From positions 6,944,001-7,008,000 of the forward strand of contig NC_083870.1 of the NCBI RefSeq assembly GCF_032452875.1: a DNA stretch of 64,000 nt. Reading direction: 5' to 3'. Below are positions 11,899 to 22,725 of this stretch, in pieces. Origin of the DNA: Bos javanicus. Taxonomy: Eukaryota > Chordata > Mammalia > Artiodactyla > Bovidae. Numbering within the stretch: position 1 is the first letter of the stretch; each line of letters begins with the position of its first letter. The notes under the pieces were generated by a model that made no database searches, was not told the origin of the DNA, and was given only the letters and a program-made list of their open reading frames with translations. A program made the translations under genes and the position numbers.

Positions 11899-12123
11899 TA
11901 GACGGAGGAGCCTGGTGGGCTGCAGTCCATGGCGTCGCTAGAGTCGGACACGACTGAGCGACTTCACTTTCACTTTTCACTTTCATGCATTGGAGAAGGA
12001 AATGGCAACCCACTCCAGTGTTCTTGCCTGGAGAATCCCAGAGACGGGGAAGCCCGGTGGGCTGCCATCTCCGGGGTCGCACAGAGTCGGACACGACTGA
12101 AGAGACTTAGCAGCAACAGCAGC
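11899..12123 (+). mobile_element. Bov-A2 SINE inside BovB
   Basis: Two Bov-A units in forward orientation ending in cttagcagcaacagcagcag. It splits the BovB between caagcta and ggctgcaacag, which are contiguous in other BovB copies. Confidence 0.85.
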
Positions 12124-12327
12124 AGGCTGCAACAGTACATGAATCAAGAACTTTCAGATGTATGAACTGGATTTAGAAAAGGCAGAGGAATCAGAGATCA
12201 AATTGCCAACATCCACTGGATCACAGAAAAAGCAAGGGAATTCCAAAGAAACATCTGCTTCATTGACTATGCTAAAGCCTTTGACTGTGTAGATCACAAC
12301 AAATTGAAAAATTCTTAAAAGAGATGG

Positions 12328-12400
12328 GCAGAGAAATCTTCTTTAAACAGGTTGAATAAATTGACTAGAAAAATTTAAAAAAAGAGAGAGAGAGAGATGG
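12328..12400 (+). repeat. 73-bp A-rich micro-insertion with target duplication
   Basis: Non-BovB sequence ending in an A/GA-rich run sits between two copies of gagatgg (12321-12327 and 12394-12400). Deleting one copy plus the insert restores the BovB text aaagagatggaacacc. Target duplication plus an A-rich 3' end suggests L1-mediated insertion of a short RNA (inference). Confidence 0.6.
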
Positions 12401-12715
12401 AACACCAGACTACCTTACCTGTCTCCTGAGAAACCTGTATGCAGATCAAGAAGCAACAGTTAGAACTAGACATGGAACAACAGACTGGTTCAAAAATGGG
12501 AAAGGAGTATGTCAAGGCTGTATACTGTCACCCTGCTTGTAACTTATCATGATGCGAAATGCTGGGTGGGAAGATTCACAAGCTGGAATCAAGGTTGCCA
12601 GGAGAACTATCAACCTCAGGTATGCAGATGATACCACTCTAATGGCAGAAAGTGAAGAGAAACTAAAGAGCCTCTTGATGAAAGAGGAGAGTGAAAAAGT
12701 TGGCTTAAAATCCAA

Positions 12716-12782
12716 CATTCAAAAAACAAAGATCATGGCATCCATGATCTTCAAAAAACGAAGATCATGGCATCCAGTCACA
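12716..12782 (+). repeat. 33-bp tandem duplication in BovB
   Basis: A unit containing tcaaaaaacaaagatcatgg and catcca is repeated head-to-tail with one base change (aac-aaag versus aac-gaag). Other BovB copies have a single unit. Confidence 0.75.
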
Positions 12783-13684
12783 TCACTTCATGGTAAACAG
12801 ATGGGGAAAAAGTGGAAATAGTGACAGATTTTATTTTCTGTGGATGTTGACTACAGCCAGAAAATTAAAAACTCTTGCTTTCTAAAGAAAAGCTATGACA
12901 TACCTAGACAGTATATTGAAAAAGAGAGACATCACTTTGCTGACAAAGTTCTGTATCGTCAAAGCTATGTTTTTTCCAGTAGTCATGTATGGATGTGAGA
13001 GTTGGACCATAAAGGCTGAGCACCGAAGAAATTGATGCTTTTGAACTGTGGTGCTGGAGAAGACTCTTGAGAGTCTCTTGGACAGCAAGGAGATCAAATC
13101 AGTCAATCCTAAAGGAAATCAACCCTGAATATTCACTGGAAGGACTGATGCTGAAGCTGAAGCTCCAATACTTTGGCCACCTGATGCAAGACCCAACTCA
13201 TTGGAAAAGACCCTGATGCTGGAAAAGATTGAGGGCGAGAGGTGAAAGCGGCAACAGAAGATGAGATGGTGGATGGTATCACCAACTCAATGGACAGGAG
13301 TCTGAGCAAACTCCAGGAGACAAGTGAAGGACAGGGAAGCCTGGCGTGCTGCAGTCCACGGGGTCACAAAGAGCTGGACACGACTGAGCGACTGAACAAC
13401 AGGAACTGAACACAAGACACCGATTCTGGAGGAAAGTCAAAGACCTGCGATTTCTGAGGTCGTGAAAAACATCCTTTGGTGTCTGTGGTTAAAAACAGAA
13501 TCTTCCCTAACTTTTCAAATTATTAAGTATGATTAAAGTCTAGAAACATAATTAATCTAATAATATTGTAAATGATGAGTAATGGCATACAGTGTTAGAA
13601 AGAAACTTCTACATGCAAAATTGACATAGTAGCATTTATTTCAGACGAGCAAGAATGTTCATGCGATTTTCCATCTTCTTTCAG

Positions 13685-13960
13685 GAAAACCCAGCTACTA
13701 GTGGACAACTTTGATCCCCTGTCACCTAATTCACAGAATACAGAAAGTCAGGATGCAGTACAACTGATTTCACTAAAGAGTTTGGGAAGGATTTCTCCAG
13801 TTAGCTACAAATGATGACCAGAATGCCTCATGGAGTCAAAACTTTACCACACCTAGTAAATTAGCAGGGCCTCTGGGATATTGTCTGGTATGATTCCCAA
13901 ACATGTGTTAAGCATTATTTGTCACGGAACTTTGTGCAATAAAAGTTTATCTTTTTTATT
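13685..13960 (+). other. candidate terminal exon of unidentified gene
   Basis: A pyrimidine-rich acceptor (ttttccatcttctttcag, AG at 13683-13684) is followed by an open frame to TGA at 13812-13814. The frame includes LLVDNFDPLSPNSQNTESQD and ends LISLKSLGRISPVSYK. An AATAAA lies at 13938-13943, about 125 bp beyond the stop. The order acceptor, short coding tail, stop and poly(A) signal is that of a last exon, convergent with UHMK1. I do not recognise the protein. A second possible acceptor (atttatttcag) lies at about 13643. The open frame runs only about 60 codons upstream and has no ATG, so chance or a decayed retrocopy is quite possible. No genomic poly(A) tail follows. Confidence 0.28.
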
Positions 13961-14228
13961 AAAGATCACTAAGACATCTGTCAATTAAGATGGTTCCTTG
14001 GATCTTACTTGTTCCCTCCTTTTCCTTTTAAACTCATATATTCCATTAAAATATTTTTTTAAAGTTTAGTCCCTGAAGCATATGCCATTTTCAGCATGCC
14101 AATTCTTCTGCCCCAAAAATGACAAGAAAGAAACATATTTTAATTCTTCCAGGTTTTCTTTGACCATGGAATTTGTCATTAGAAATAGAATGTAAAAAAA
14201 TCTACTTGCTTGTATATTAAATTTAAGA
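13961..14228. other. intergenic, no gene seen
   Basis: AT-rich unique-looking sequence between the exon candidate and the CHR-2 SINE. Confidence 0.4.
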
Positions 14229-14790
14229 GGTGGAGGGCTTCCCTTGTGGCTCACTGGTAAAGAATCTGCCTGCCAATGCAGGAGACACAGAGTTGATCCC
14301 TGTTCTGGGAAGATCCCGGAATTCCCTAGTAGCTCAGCTGGTAAAGAATCCACCTGCAATGCAGGAAACCCGTTTGATTCCCGGGTCAGGAAGATCCCCT
14401 GGAGAAGGGACTGTCTACCCACTCCAGTATTCTGGCCTGGAAAATTCCATAGACTATATAGCCAATGGCTGACAAAGAGTCAGACAGGATTGAGCAACTT
14501 TCACTTTCTGGGAAGATCCCACAGGCCACAGAACAACTAATAAGCCCATGTGCCACAACTACTGAGCCTGTGCTCCAGAGCCAAGGAGCACCAATTAAAG
14601 AATCTATGTGCCACAGCTACTGAAGTCTGCATGCCCTACAGTCTGTGCTCCACAACGAGAAGCCACTGCAATGAGAAGCCTGCATACCACAGCTAGAGAG
14701 CAGCCCCTGCTCACTGTAACCAGAGAAAAGCCCACAGAACAATAAAATCCCAGCACAGCCAAAAACAAATGAATAAAATTTTTCAAAAAT
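14229..14790 (+). mobile_element. CHR-2-type SINE, split by Bov-tA
   Basis: An older cetartiodactyl tRNA-derived SINE: head ggcttcccttgtggctcact at the left, then after the inserted Bov-tA the body with repeated gtgccacaactactgagcct and tgtgctccacaacgagaagc, ending cagcacagccaaaaacaaat. Confidence 0.8.
14318..14507 (+). mobile_element. Bov-tA SINE with 13-bp target duplication
   Basis: Forward Bov-tA inserted in the CHR-2 element. The duplication ctgggaagatccc lies at 14305-14317 and 14508-14520. Confidence 0.92.
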
Positions 14791-14944
14791 TAAAAGGCAT
14801 AGTCTTGAAGATAGTTAATTTTCTGTAGGATATTTACTATTTTGTCAGACATAGTCTTACTATAGTTCTACTTCCCCTGTGGATTGAGAAATCCACAAGA
14901 TAAAATATACAGTACAGGCAATACAGTTTCCCCTAAAAACACAC

Positions 14945-15076
14945 ATTTTAAAATTTTTTAATTTTTTGGCCATGCTACATACCTTATGGGATCTTGATTT
15001 CCTGACTAGGGACTTAACCCATACCATGGCAGTGAAAGCAGTGAGTCCTAACCACCAGACCACCAAGGAATTGCTG
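14945..15076 (-). mobile_element. CHR-type tRNA-derived SINE fragment
   Basis: Text such as ttttttggccatgctacata, gatcttgatttcctgactag and the ending ccaccaaggaattgct is antisense of the same older SINE class as at 10866. Confidence 0.65.
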
Positions 15077-15237
15077 GAAAACACATTTTAAATGAAGTGT
15101 TAGCATTTATTACAAGAAAAGGGACAGATTTAAATATAAATCTAAGCTAGTGTTTTGCAAACTATTCTGCAGGACACTAACATCCCACAAATTCTCAATA
15201 GGCATTTTTAAACATAGAAGAATTTTGATTGGGTCTT

Positions 15238-15505
15238 GCTGCTGCTAAGTCGCGTCAGTCGTGTCCGACTCTGTGCGAACCCATAGACGGCAGTCCAATA
15301 GGCTCCTCTGTCCCTGGGATTCTCCAGGAAAGAACACTGGAGTGGGTTGCCATTTCCTTCTCCAATCATGAAGTGAAAAGTGAAAGTGAAGTCACTCAGT
15401 CGTGGCCAACTCTTAGCAACCCCATGGACTGCAGCCCACCAGGTTCCTCCATCCATGGGATTTTCCAGCCAAGAGTACTGGAGTGGGGTGCCATTGCCTT
15501 CTCCG
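15238..15505 (-). mobile_element. Bov-A2 SINE with 12-bp target duplication
   Basis: Reverse Bov-A2 flanked by tgattgggtctt at 15226-15237 and 15506-15517. Confidence 0.93.
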
Positions 15506-15517
15506 TGATTGGGTCTT

Positions 15518-16176
15518 AGGGAGGAGAAAAAAAAAGGTTATAAAAGATATTGAGACAGTTGAGACAAACTGAATATAGACTGTGTATTGAATATTGCTGT
15601 ATCAATGCTAAATTCCAAGTGTGTGATAAAGCTTTCATGGTTGTCGAAAGGTTGGGCAGACTTAGCTTCCACTGCAGGTCCAGATGCATGACGACAGTGG
15701 TCCCTGTGCCAACCTTAGCACTTCTCCACCAATAGATCTGCACTTGTATGCACGGTACCTGTCCCCAAATATAGGAAAAAGCATGGAATGTGTAAAAAGA
15801 TGGGTAGTTTAGTATAGACAAAGCATAAACAGAGAGAGGGAGGAAATGCAGCACGATTTGTAGAAGCCAGATTGTGAAAAATCTTATGTGCCAATCCAAG
15901 GGGATTAGATATTATTTTGAAGGCAAATAGGCAGAAAAAGAGATAGGAAATAATGTGAAGAATTTTTGAAGTACAGAGTAGCATGATCAGGTTTATTTCT
16001 AATAATTAAAACTGTCAACATTGCAAAGTAGAGGCTGGAGAGCATGAGACTGAAGATGAGGATCTTGTTAGAAGATAAAGTAAGGAGATCAAGGACTAAA
16101 ATAAGTAGCATCAGAGAAAATGGAGAAGGGAAGATGGACCAGAGAGGAATTGTTGAGCTGCCTAGAAGGCAATCCA
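15518..16176. other. intergenic, no gene seen
   Basis: Unrecognised sequence. The overlapping open frames here (15516-15899 minus, 15550-15735 plus) have no family motif. Confidence 0.45.
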
Positions 16177-16420
16177 GCATAGTGGTGTTAAGAGCACTAT
16201 TTTAGAGCCAGGCATTCATTTACCTACTGTATAACCATCAGCAGTAAATCATCTAAATGAGCATTCCACCCCCCCCCCCCCACAATGAAGTGAATACCAG
16301 TTATCTTCTTCACAGGCTTGTGATTAAGGATTAAATGTGGGGTAAAAAATGATAATGTACAAAAAAGTGTCAGCACAGTGCCAGGCACAAAAGAAGTTCT
16401 GTTAGTTAATATTATTACTG
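16177..16420 (+). mobile_element. MIR SINE with internal C homopolymer
   Basis: The start (agtggtgttaagagcac, then tagagccaggcattcattta) and the end (agtgccaggcacaaaagaag) match the layout of MIR. A run of 13 C (16269-16281) interrupts it. Confidence 0.65.
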
Positions 16421-16512
16421 CAGTAATCAGGGAGAAGAAGGGATTGACAATGATTCCCAATTAGCTAGAATTTGGTCTGGCTTTTCAATCATACAGCCCA
16501 CACCCTTTGTTC

Positions 16513-16712
16513 AGACCAGTGCTTCTCAAAGTATGGTCTCCAGAGTACCAGCAGCCGTATAACCCAACAACTTGGTAGAAATGCAAATTCTCAAACCCAG
16601 CGAAAACTACAGTTATAAACTCTAGAGCTTAGGGTCCAGCACTCCACATTTTAACAAGCCCTCCCTGGTGACTCTGTTATACACGGAGTGTGAGAATTAC
16701 TCATTTAAATAC
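16513..16712 (+). mobile_element. MER5A-like hAT DNA transposon relic
   Basis: Begins ccagtgcttctcaaagtatg, contains tagaaatgcaaattctcaaa and ttttaacaagccctccctgg, and ends tgagaattac. These are landmarks of MER5A, a non-autonomous hAT-Charlie element. Confidence 0.75.
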
Positions 16713-17354
16713 TCCTTTTCTCTAGTCTGAGCTCTTAAAACAGTCTCTTAGGGTATCCTTCTCGGCAGTCTCTTTCCCTTGAATTCATCACACAGAACAG
16801 CCAGGTTTTTTTCCTAAAAAACATGCCACACCAGGATATGATTACCATCTGTAAGTCACAGTAAATGTTGGGCAAGTTTATTTATCCTATTTGGGCTTTA
16901 GTTTTCATAAACGTAAAAGGGAACATTAAACATGACATAATCTAAAATAGTACCATCATCTAGGAGATGCTCCACACTGATGGTTGAACCTACGGTCTCA
17001 CTCTGTTGTCAGAAATTAAGTCACTTGATTAAAGCCATCCAACTTGATAAAAGATTCAAGATTAGAACACAAGTTTCTCAATTATGAATTCTGGTTCTTT
17101 TCATGAGATAAGGCTGTTTCTACATAATCAAAAACATTTATTCCAAAATAAAAAATTACATTTTGGTATTGTCAGTTTATGCACTATTTTCAAAAGTGAA
17201 AAATTATATTCTTTAGAAATGAATGAAAGAAGCTACATGAAAAGTTTTCAATGGTAGCTCTCAGTAAAAACTAAATCATAAAATAAGTATACTTACCTGT
17301 TATCTAAACTGAATATTTATACTAAACACAGAAATAGTTGAAATATAAAAAGCA
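16713..17354. other. intergenic DNA beyond the UHMK1 3' end
   Basis: AT-rich unique-looking sequence downstream of the proposed UHMK1 poly(A) site. Nothing recognised. Confidence 0.45.
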
Positions 17355-17372
17355 ATTCATTTGTTTTTAAGC

Positions 17373-17378
17373 TTTATT
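17373..17378 (-). terminator. UHMK1: proposed distal UHMK1 poly(A) signal
   Basis: AATAAA on the minus strand. It is the last such signal before the repeat-containing intergenic DNA resumes, so cleavage is expected roughly 10-30 bp lower. Confidence 0.5.
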
Positions 17379-19722
17379 TTATCACCCTTATCAAACAAAC
17401 ACACATCAAAAAGCATATCAACAGTGCATCTTATGGTAAGTCAGTTTACAACAAAACTGAACAAGGCAATCGTGTTTACAGATAAAGTTTTCAGCAAAAA
17501 AACTATATGCAATTCAGTTAATTGAAATGCTGTGTCCATACATTTTTAGCATATAGGAAAGTGGAAAATAAAAGTTCTTTGCTACTCAGCAAGAAAAAAC
17601 ATGTTTAAAAGACTTGAATAGAAATCAGAAATATAGAGATTTGAGAAAAGAATTTCTTGGTACTGATACACATCTACATTTATAGTCCCACTCAGTTATT
17701 TTTTTTTTTTAATCACAAAAAAATAAGACATCACCGAGAACAGAGAACCATAGTGCCAAGAAATGCCAAGAAATACCACTGAAACAACTGGTAGAAATGT
17801 TACAGACAGCTGTTGTGTACTGTAATATTCTTGTAGTTCTGAGGTGAAGGTAAACCAACAGGAGAGAATACTCCTTATAACTGGCTTTGGTTTAAGTGAT
17901 CGTTCACATTTTTCTAACCATACCTTCTAAGCAAGAACACAGCTATTACATATTATTGAGGGAAAACAGTAGTAGGTTTTAATATTCACAACCAACCACT
18001 CCAGTGCCGATACAGGAAGCCATAAATTCTCAAAATCTATTGATCGTAACTGGATTTCAAAGAGTGAACAAAAGAACAAAGATGGAGTCCTTTGGGGGGA
18101 AAAATCTGTTCTACCCCAGATTTGACACTGTTTGGAGGATATAAAGGAATGTTAAATTATTTAAGATTTTTTTTCAAAAAAAAAAAAAAAAGAATGAAGG
18201 AGTTAAATTCTGCTGAAAAGAGATATGACAGCTTTACACTCTGCAAAGTAAATATTCCACAGAGATGCATCTTAACTTTTTCTTTATTGTACTTAACACT
18301 ACTTACTTCCATAAGGTGCTACAACACTGCAGCTAGTGCATACTAATGCCACCCACTGTACCCCATGTGCAAAGGGAAACAGAGATGGCTAGTCCCCAGT
18401 TGCTTTCTGATCCTTGATTTGCATAAGTGCTGATGTATACCAAATACACAAAAGGTAGAGTCTCATTTAAATATTTAGTTTTAAAAATTTGACCAAACTG
18501 AATATGGATATTTAATCTGGTCTCATTCACTCTTAAAATAACTTTTTGGGCAAACAATGATGAGGAATGTATAGAAAAGGCAATGTTTCTATGTTACAGG
18601 TACCAAAGTTGGATTTTTAAAAATAAATATCATTTTTAGGTCATAAACTATATGAACAATTAATAACACCTTAAAAAGGAAGCCATTTTCTTCCCCTCAT
18701 CTCTTTGTTTATATTACTTTTCTCTTCTTTACTCTTAAATCTGGGAGATTTTTGACAACCCATGCTAATAAAATAGCTATAGATAATTCAAAAAACTGAA
18801 AAGATTTTGAGTCCATAAATGCATGATTTTGGATGTGTGATACAGAACACCTCACTACATTTTCTTTTACACACTCACTATCCTGACATCATGAATACTA
18901 TTAAGGAGAGAGCTTAGAAAGGGAAGGGAATTCCAACTGGGACAGAACCGACTACATATAATTCTCTTGCTGACAATCAAGAGTTTATGATAAGAAATAG
19001 CTCTGATGTTATTACCTAAGAGTTTTGCAAATAGGAATAAAAATTCTGACAACTCCAGTTTGGGGTTTTTTCCTTCAGAGTGTGACTTATGTTCATCATA
19101 CAAAGTAGTATAACAAAATAAGCTCTTTTACTTCACAACAAGGATCAACAGTCACATGGATCAATAGTCACATAAAGCAAGACGATACAGAATGCTCTGT
19201 TCTCTCTGATCACAAAGCTAATCATAAAACATACATGACTTTCAAAAAAGCCCTCGGTTTCCTTTAGGATGCCGAATAACTTGCAATCATTTGATAAATT
19301 TCCCATGAATTCTGGCACTGATAGTGCCACAAACATAACTGCCATGATTATGACAACTCTCTGAAAAGCACAAATAAAGCAAATAAAACATTAATCCTTC
19401 TAAATAGTAAACAGTAATGGACAACAAAAGTGCTGAGTTGTAGGAAAATGAAAACAAACTTCACATCAGGAGAACAAAGGTTATGTAAACCATGTATCTC
19501 ATATCCTGAAGATCACCTTCATGACCACCCATAAACAATTTCCTAAATGCTCTCTGGTTTACAGGTACTTCTTTTACAGCCCATTTCTCCTATAAAAGCC
19601 CAAAATTGCAGCAAAAAGGTAAAACTGTATGCCTTCTTAAATGTCCATAAGTGCTTGTCAATCACATGTCACTGTGTTAATCTACTGGTCATTCACTGTG
19701 TGAATTAAAACATTTTTCACTG

Positions 19723-19751
19723 TGTTATCCAGTGAAAAACACTGGATAACA
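19723..19751 (-). promoter_or_regulatory. UHMK1: 3'UTR hairpin, 12-bp perfect stem
   Basis: TGTTATCCAGTG and CACTGGATAACA form a perfect 12-bp inverted repeat around a 5-nt loop, which is UUUUU in the mRNA sense. It lies inside the long UHMK1 3'UTR. Confidence 0.7.
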
Positions 19752-22702
19752 AACATGACATATCCTGTGGTGTCACAGAAGACGCTAACCTAAAACAAAA
19801 CAAAATCTCTAAAATTTTGGGTATTTCAAAAACTAAAACCATACTCCTCTATCACTAAGAAAATGTAACTTATCCAAATATACCACAAGAGGCTCAGATG
19901 AATTCCATTTCACAGAGATTCAACATTCTTTTATTCATTGAGAAAGCTAGAAAGGGATCCTAACCTGAAAAGGCTAACATTTCAAAAGTAAAGGTGATTT
20001 ATTGAGCACCTTAAGAAATGGAAATTCTTTTGAGCTGTGACCAAAGTTTGGTCTGTATTGTGACCACAATTAACAAGAAATTAATTTTATCAGAGAGCTA
20101 GAGTAGTAAGATTTGAAGAAGGAACGTAGTATTAAAAATGGAACTACATCCAAGGAAGGATTAGATTCTGCTAGACAACTGTGACTTTCCATTATACGTA
20201 ATACTGGGGGAAAAAACCCAAATATGAACAGTTTTACACATACAAAAAAAAAAAGGCAAACCAAGGATGTGTTGGAGTTTTATACTACATGACTCAAACT
20301 ACAAGCTATTCCAAGGAAAAGGCAAAGGAGCAGGAACTACTATCATCTGGGAAGGTTTCACCCAAATGAGTTTTAATATTTTCCAGGAAACACAAGGCAC
20401 TTGCTTAAATCTTTGAGTGTCTACACATCCACCAGACTAAAAGTCATGATGCGAGTCCATCTGTACCCTAACCTGAATAAAGCCACCTATCACGTACCCT
20501 TGCATGAAAGGCCAGGTAAAACATGTGGTTACTGAGTGTCTCCCCCACCCCCACCCAGTAACTATGTCAGTATAATTACCATCAGCTACTATGGTGCTGA
20601 TTTTCATTAAATTATAAAAAATAAAATGTCACGCTGCCAAGCATAACTAATAGCAGAAATTATGTAAGCTAGGCCTAATTTTATATGGTTAGGATAAAAG
20701 CCTAAGAAAATGATGCCAAAATGTCAGTTACCTGCATTTGAAAAATAACTCAAATGAGTCATAACACAGCATCTGAGTATTGTAACTCTGGCTACAATTT
20801 ATTCCAGAAAGGTAACTGACTCCCTTACCAGCATGAAGCCCAGTGAACTAAGACAGAAACAAACTTTAGCCCATAGTTTCTCTTCTACTTCCTTTACACG
20901 GCAGCACTCTTTCTGGCAACATTCCTTATAATAAATTTGCAAGTACAAGTAACATGATTCTAGAAGAGAAGTTAAATAATAATTCAGATTTTTTTTAAAG
21001 GCTAATTTAACATAGCTCAGCACTCTTTTATTTAGCAGCCAGAGTACCTTTAAAAAGAAGGCAATACCTGTTTCAATGAAAACAGGGAGAAGGATGAGAA
21101 AAACTGTACTTATGGTTTTGTTCTAAAAGCAGCCATAGCAGTGGCTCGAGGCATAGCAGAGAAACTTTTTCCCTAAAGATGTGCTATCTGATGGCCACAA
21201 AACAAGGAAGACATCCAGTAATAATAAATGTGATCAATCTCTTATTGCAAGAGGCTCATTTTGTTATTATGCCTTTAAAATGCAGCAAATAGTTTCTTTT
21301 GGCTAGTGCTATCTTTACTGAGGCATCCAACCCCATTTATTCTTCTCTAAATACAGCATTAAAGTTTCGAAAGTGGCCAACTAGCCACCTCCTCCAAATA
21401 TGTTTCCAAAGAACCAAAGATTTCCTACAGAATAATCAATTTACATGCCTTTTCTGGGACAAAAATGTACCAGGACAACATCATGGGACAATAAAGAAGA
21501 AACTTGAAGGCAAGAGGGAAGGAAGGAAGTACAGATATTAATTTAGGGAAAGAAAAATTACCTGAGATAAAATTTTCCCAAACTGGTAGGGGTTAAGTGA
21601 ACACAAACCTTTGTTATGTTTACCCTACCTCTCCAAAAGAAATTTTTTTAAAACTTCAAGAAATCAAAATCTCTGTGTACGTATTTCATCCTAAAGGATG
21701 ATGAAAACTGTATCTTTTAATATTTGGTTCAGGTTTTAAAAAGTTAGCAAGATTAAACTTCTTATAATATTAGAAGAGGGAGGAAAAATCTGCAAATGTC
21801 ATCTTTGGTAGTAACGGGCTAAGAGCTATAAAATAACAATTTAAATCAAAAGAGGCATCTTTTTTCAATTTTGTGGCTCAAATATAAAACATTTAATTCA
21901 ATGCATGATTACTTAGGCTCATCAGTTATTTCCTCAGCACACTTAAAATCTAGTTAGCATCTTCTGTAATAGAATTCTACAGTGTTAAACACTACATATA
22001 CTCATGATGAATACATCAACAATAAGACGATCAAAGAATGCTGTGAAATTCAGCATCAAGATGTTAGCAGCACACTGCATCATTAAGCTTAGAAGCCTAC
22101 CTGCAGTTTATTTGTAAGGACTTTTCTTTTTGGTGCGGTGGGGAAGGGAAATGAGAAAGGTGTACGTGCTAACCAGAATACTTGCCCTGAAAAGAGCTCA
22201 TTTGCACTGTGCTCATCAGTCTGTACGGAAGGACCTGGTGCTTTTAATCACCACAGAAGCTGCACCCACACAAACATTTATGTTTTAGGAAAGCTCAGGT
22301 CTCCATAATACTCTCTCCAATTTTCACCTGAAACCAAACCAGCTAATAAACCTCTGAAAGGGCCAAAATGAAAAACAATAGCTCTTCCTCCTCAGGGCAC
22401 ATATTAGAAGCTACTTATACAATTTTCCCTCGGGCACCAGGCCACAAGGTCTTTTGGCAAGTCATTATTTATCCTCCTTATACCAAATTTGGCTTCATAA
22501 TAAATATTAAAGAGAGTTCTGAAGAATTAGGTAACTATGATTAACTAAAATATCAAATAGTAACTGTGTGAACAGGGTAAAATAATTCATCCTCTAAGAC
22601 GTCAATTCTTAACTGGGCTCTCAATAACCTGCATGGCACCCACAGGGAAAACCATATGAGGAGCCTTCCAGCAGGGCAAGATAGAAAAGTGTTTTCCTTA
22701 GG

Positions 22703-22725
22703 AAAATAAATAAATAAATAAAATT
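22703..22725 (-). promoter_or_regulatory. UHMK1: AU-rich element in UHMK1 3'UTR
   Basis: In mRNA sense the text is TTTTATTTATTTATTTATTT, giving overlapping AUUUA pentamers and UUAUUUAUU nonamers. This is the class II ARE pattern known to recruit mRNA decay factors. Confidence 0.65.

Larger units (their letters stand above)
11721..13397 (+). mobile_element. BovB LINE, 5'-truncated, interrupted
   Basis: Sense BovB beginning in the reverse transcriptase domain (gtgctgcactcaatatgcc) and ending near the characteristic acgactgagcgactgaac tail. The frame is broken many times; 12549-12821 still reads RTINLRYADDTTLMAESEE, so the YADD catalytic motif is visible. It is interrupted by a Bov-A2 (11899-12123) and a 73-bp insertion (12328-12400), and it has a tandem duplication at 12716-12782. 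Confidence 0.88.
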
